From positions 4,216,001 through 4,280,000 of the forward strand of contig NZ_CP033831.1 of NCBI RefSeq assembly GCF_003812745.1: a stretch of 64,000 nt of DNA, read 5' to 3'. This DNA is from Serratia sp. FDAARGOS_506 (GTDB lineage: Bacteria; Pseudomonadota; Gammaproteobacteria; Enterobacterales; Enterobacteriaceae). Every line of letters begins with the position of its first letter. Position 1 is the first letter of the stretch. Under the pieces are notes generated by a model. The model saw only the letters and a list, made by a program, of their open reading frames with translations, was not told the origin of the DNA and made no database searches. Both the position numbers and the translations under genes were made by a program. Shown piece after piece: positions 61,187 through 64,000 of the stretch.

Positions 61187-61756
61187 CATTTATTTTCCTA
61201 GATATTATAATTAGAACCCTGCCCGTCACGCCCAATTTATAATTTGGGCTGTGATTTTATCTTTTGGTATTTTTTGAGTTCCCCTAATACGGGGTGATGT
61301 GACATTAGCATCATGAATCAAAACTTAAAATCAAAAAATTCATGAAACAACGAGGAGAAAGCATGTTTATTTGTAAGAAAATATTACAACAAAGAAATCG
61401 CGCAAATCGTTGAATATAAGAATATTTTATCACATAAGTTATAACTAAAATGGTGCAATGCATCAAAATAGTGCACACCAGTTTCGTTTTGTGTGCTTTC
61501 TGAGCGATTCAAAAGTAACAACAAAATTAGCATGGTTATTAAAAACGTTACTTATTTCACATTTTTATCTTAACAAACTCGCCAGGCAATTAAGGCTTTC
61601 AGATAACCCTCTGACACAACCTTTTATTCATTCGCGTAAAGGAAGATCTCCGGAGCGAATAAAATTCACCTTACGGCAATTTAAATAGGGAGAAATAGCA
61701 GATAAAAATAATGAAAGGAATAACGGCGGCGCGCTGCCGGCGCCGCCGTGGATAAA
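61187..61756. other. Long A+T-rich region upstream of the porin gene
   Basis: About 570 bases, strongly A+T-rich in 61250-61600. It includes a six-base hairpin GCCCAA/TTGGGC (61230-61249) in the likely porin 5' leader and AAAATATTACAAC-type stretches that could be OmpR sites. No MicF-like RNA could be recognised on the opposite strand. A 76-codon frame at 61458-61688 is not supported. Confidence 0.6.
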
Positions 61757-62740
61757 TCAATACAGCGTAGAGCGGGAAACTTCTTTCAACAACATACCGG
61801 CGCGCAGGCCCAATGCCACGCTGGGGTTCGGGAACAGTATCCAGGCCCCCTCTTGGCCAACGCGATAGTCCTCCTGCGGCTGCTCGCACAGCAACATGCC
61901 CGGTTTCAGTTCGGTGAAATTGGCCGTGTCATCGTCCAGATGCAGCTTGAAGTCTTCGCTGTGTTTAATCAACGAGTGCATCACACGGAAAACCCGAATC
62001 TCATCGCCCGCACGCACCGGCAAAGCACCTTCACTGACCGCAGCCCGCAACGCGCGATCGATAGCGGCGAACTGCTGAAGATCGTTGCTGCCGAACGGCC
62101 GTGCCTTGCCCAACTCAAGCGTACAGCTCGCCGCATTGAGATGTTCGCTGGAATAGTGGCTAAAAGTACCACCCGGCGCGCTGTGTACCACCAACGCATC
62201 CAGATCGGCCGCATCCAGCAGCTTCAACATCGGCTCACTGTACGGGCGTTTCTGGAAAGGCAAAATGCCGAAGCGCGGCAAACGCGACTCACGAATGGCT
62301 GTGTGCAAATCATAATGGAAACGCGCCGCCTGTTCCCCATCGAAAAAGGCAGCGAGCGCACGCTCCAACTGCTGCGCACGCACGGTTTCGCCGCTGGCGG
62401 CGAAGTTGCGGTAACGGCCGCCGAACATGCGGTTCATATCGCTGTGCAGATAACGCTTGCCGGCCCGTATCGCCGCCGGATTACCCAGCACCACCAACAG
62501 CCGCACCGTCAGCGGCAACCGGCCGGTCAACAGGTCGCCGACCAGCTGATTGAGCAGTTCAATCGGCGCTGTTTCGTTGCCGTGCACGCCCGCCGACATC
62601 ACCATCGCCTGGCGGTAAGGCTGACGCGGCGTGAGCTCCAGCACCCCTTCCCCCTGCCAGCGCCAGCGCAGCTGCGGTGTTTCACCTTGCCATTCGACGG
62701 GCTCGTTCCCTTCCAGCGTCAGAGGCAGTAGATCGATCAT
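61757..62740 (-). CDS. astE: Succinylglutamate desuccinylase
   Basis: Zinc carboxypeptidase-like enzyme (327 residues) releasing succinate and glutamate in the last step of the AST arginine catabolic pathway. Start at ATG 62738-62740 (MIDLLPLTLEGNEPVEW). Zinc ligands His and Glu in SAGVHGNETAPIE, later FHYDLHTAIR and the AspoA-type TLELGKARPFG. Begins 10 bases after astB. Confidence 0.95.
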   Translation of the reverse strand: MIDLLPLTLEGNEPVEWQGETPQLRWRWQGEGVLELTPRQPYRQAMVMSAGVHGNETAPIELLNQLVGDLLTGRLPLTVRLLVVLGNPAAIRAGKRYLHSDMNRMFGGRYRNFAASGETVRAQQLERALAAFFDGEQAARFHYDLHTAIRESRLPRFGILPFQKRPYSEPMLKLLDAADLDALVVHSAPGGTFSHYSSEHLNAASCTLELGKARPFGSNDLQQFAAIDRALRAAVSEGALPVRAGDEIRVFRVMHSLIKHSEDFKLHLDDDTANFTELKPGMLLCEQPQEDYRVGQEGAWILFPNPSVALGLRAGMLLKEVSRSTLY

Positions 62741-62750
62741 GCCGCCTCCC

Positions 62751-64000
62751 TTAGCGTTGGAATGGATAGATGGAACCAAGACCGAGGATCGACGTCAGCG
62801 AATCCAGCGCTTCGCGCCCTTCGCGCAGCAGCAGCGGATCGGCCAGGTCATCCTGCGTCAGACGATCGCGGTAATGGCGATCCACCCACTCATTCAGCGT
62901 CGCAAACAGCCGTTCGTTCATCATCACGCGCGGGTTCACCGCCCGCAACTCCTGTTCATTGAGCGCCACCCGCAGCCGCAGGCAGGCAGGGCCGCCGCCG
63001 TTGCGCATGCTTTCGCGCAGATCGAACACGCGGATTTCATCGATCGGGCCGCCGCTGCCGATCATGTCGTTGAGATAACGCCACACGCCGGCATGCTGAC
63101 GCGACTCCTCCGGCACGACGATCATCATCTTGCCGTTCGGTTTGGTAAGAATTTGGCTGTTGAACAGGTAGGTCGCCACGGCGTCCGCTACCGAGACGCG
63201 TTCTGTCGGCACCTCGATCGCCACCAGCTCGCTGTCCAACGTCGCCATCTTGCGGCGCACTTCATCCAGCGCCTGTTGCTGGCGATAAAACGCCTGCTGG
63301 TGGTGGAACAGCACGTTCTGGTTACTGACTGCAATCACATCGTTATGGAACACGCCCTGATCGATCACCGCCGGGTTTTGCTGCACGAAGACCGTATGCT
63401 GCTCGTCCAACTGGTGCAGGCGAGCGATCGCCTCGCCGGCTTCGCGCGTCTGGCGCGCAGGATAGCGCGCCGGCGCCGTTTCGCCGCCGAACTCCTGACG
63501 ACCGTAGACGAACACCTGTACACTGCGCTTGGCGTAGTCGCCGCCCAAGCGGTTGTGGTTGGCCGCCCCTTCGTCGCCGAACAACGCCACCTGCGGCAAC
63601 GCTTCGTGATGGGCGAAATGCCGATCGTCGCTGAACATCGCCCGCAATACGGCGGTGGTGGTTTCCGCTTCGATGGCGCGGTGGAACTTGTTGTTCAGAT
63701 TGGCGGCGGTGAAATGCACCTTACCGTCGGCGCTGTCCGCCGAAGGCGACACCGTGGCCGCATTGGCGGTCCACATGCATGACGCCGAGCTAAGCGCCGA
63801 CAGCAGTCGCGGCGACTGACGCATCGCCTGCGCCAGCACCGCCTCATCACTGCCGCTGAAGCCCAGGCGACGCAACATCGGCAAATGCGGCCGCTCCTGC
63901 GGCGGCAACACCCCTTGCTGGAAACCGAGATCGGCCAAGGCCTTCATTTTCAGCAAGCCTTGTTTCGCCGCCAGCTTCGGGTTCGATACGCTGTTCTGAT
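62751..64000 (-). CDS. astB: N-succinylarginine dihydrolase (partial, 5' end outside window)
   Basis: Second step of the AST pathway: hydrolyses N2-succinylarginine to succinylornithine, ammonia and CO2. Visible blocks: [75 protein letters not shown] and the end [11 protein letters not shown], with catalytic Cys in [12 protein letters not shown]. The N-terminal 30 or so residues run off the right edge. Precedes astE in the usual astCADBE order. Confidence 0.96.
   Translation of the reverse strand, partial: QNSVSNPKLAAKQGLLKMKALADLGFQQGVLPPQERPHLPMLRRLGFSGSDEAVLAQAMRQSPRLLSALSSASCMWTANAATVSPSADSADGKVHFTAANLNNKFHRAIEAETTTAVLRAMFSDDRHFAHHEALPQVALFGDEGAANHNRLGGDYAKRSVQVFVYGRQEFGGETAPARYPARQTREAGEAIARLHQLDEQHTVFVQQNPAVIDQGVFHNDVIAVSNQNVLFHHQQAFYRQQQALDEVRRKMATLDSELVAIEVPTERVSVADAVATYLFNSQILTKPNGKMMIVVPEESRQHAGVWRYLNDMIGSGGPIDEIRVFDLRESMRNGGGPACLRLRVALNEQELRAVNPRVMMNERLFATLNEWVDRHYRDRLTQDDLADPLLLREGREALDSLTSILGLGSIYPFQR

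Noticed and set aside
61190-61450. MicF-like antisense RNA upstream of the porin
   Set aside because: No match to the MicF 5' end or terminator could be found by eye.
61458-61688. 76-codon frame upstream of the porin
   Set aside because: Lies in a regulatory A+T-rich region, no ribosome site or family.

Overview
The window reads as chromosome of an enterobacterium of the Serratia marcescens type. Gene order follows the E. coli/Yersiniaceae core backbone (znu-ruv-aspS-cmo, cutC-argS, murJ-mdtH-grxB, yebG-purT, pabB-sdaA-manXYZ-mntP-cspC, porin, ast operon), base composition is high in G+C with A+T-rich intergenic patches, and several gene contents (chromosomal fosA-type gene, pirin, PatB-type lyase beside cutC) fit Serratia. 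No rRNA, tRNA, insertion sequence or CRISPR array was recognised. The window cuts two genes: znuA at the left edge and astB at the right edge.

Layout. 1-2.2 kb: divergent zinc uptake genes znuA / znuCB around a Zur site. 2.2-7.8 kb (minus): ruvAB, ruvC, yebC, nudB, aspS and a small zinc-ribbon gene, that is Holliday junction processing plus translation genes; the ruvC terminator hairpin is also a LexA site for ruvAB. 8-11.8 kb (plus): yecD, yecE, yecN and cmoAB (tRNA wobble uridine modification). 11.8-14.1 kb (minus): a lipoprotein and a long coiled-coil FKBP-like periplasmic protein in an overlapping pair, not recognised from the E. coli backbone. 14.5-19.7 kb: cutC, a PatB/MalY-type C-S lyase, yecM, argS. 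19.7-23.5 kb (minus): murJ, mviM, yceH, rimJ. 23.8-28.5 kb (plus): mdtH, a small unknown gene, grxB, a second UbiB/ABC1-type gene, yceB. 28.6-31.5 kb (minus): yebF, yqfB, SOS gene yebG, dbpA, a cold-shock gene.

31.7-47.6 kb: purT (PurR site), yoaH, a lone family-2 glycosyltransferase in A+T-rich flanks, pabB-nudL, sdaA with a strongly folded leader, a CSS/EAL phosphodiesterase, yoaE, the mannose PTS manXYZ with yobD, mntP behind a manganese (yybP-ykoY) riboswitch, and rlmA. 47.7-55.6 kb: a laccase-domain protein, cspC with the micro-gene yobF, a metallo-beta-lactamase-fold enzyme, pheP, two phage-type small genes, a FosA-like enzyme, and the small PhoPQ-associated set yebO-mgrB with yobH. 55.6-60.1 kb is rich in very small membrane or soluble proteins, with a MarA-like regulator, pirin, kbp and an AriR-like gene. 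60.1-64 kb: a general porin with a long A+T-rich upstream region, then astE and astB of arginine catabolism.

Most of the window is ordinary core chromosome. The observations most worth a second look are the folded sdaA leader, the lipoprotein/coiled-coil FKBP pair whose FKBP pocket has lost most of its standard residues, the combined terminator/LexA element at ruvC-ruvA, the extra UbiB-type gene, and several conserved-looking micro-genes (yobF, mgrB and three others) too short for routine ORF calling.
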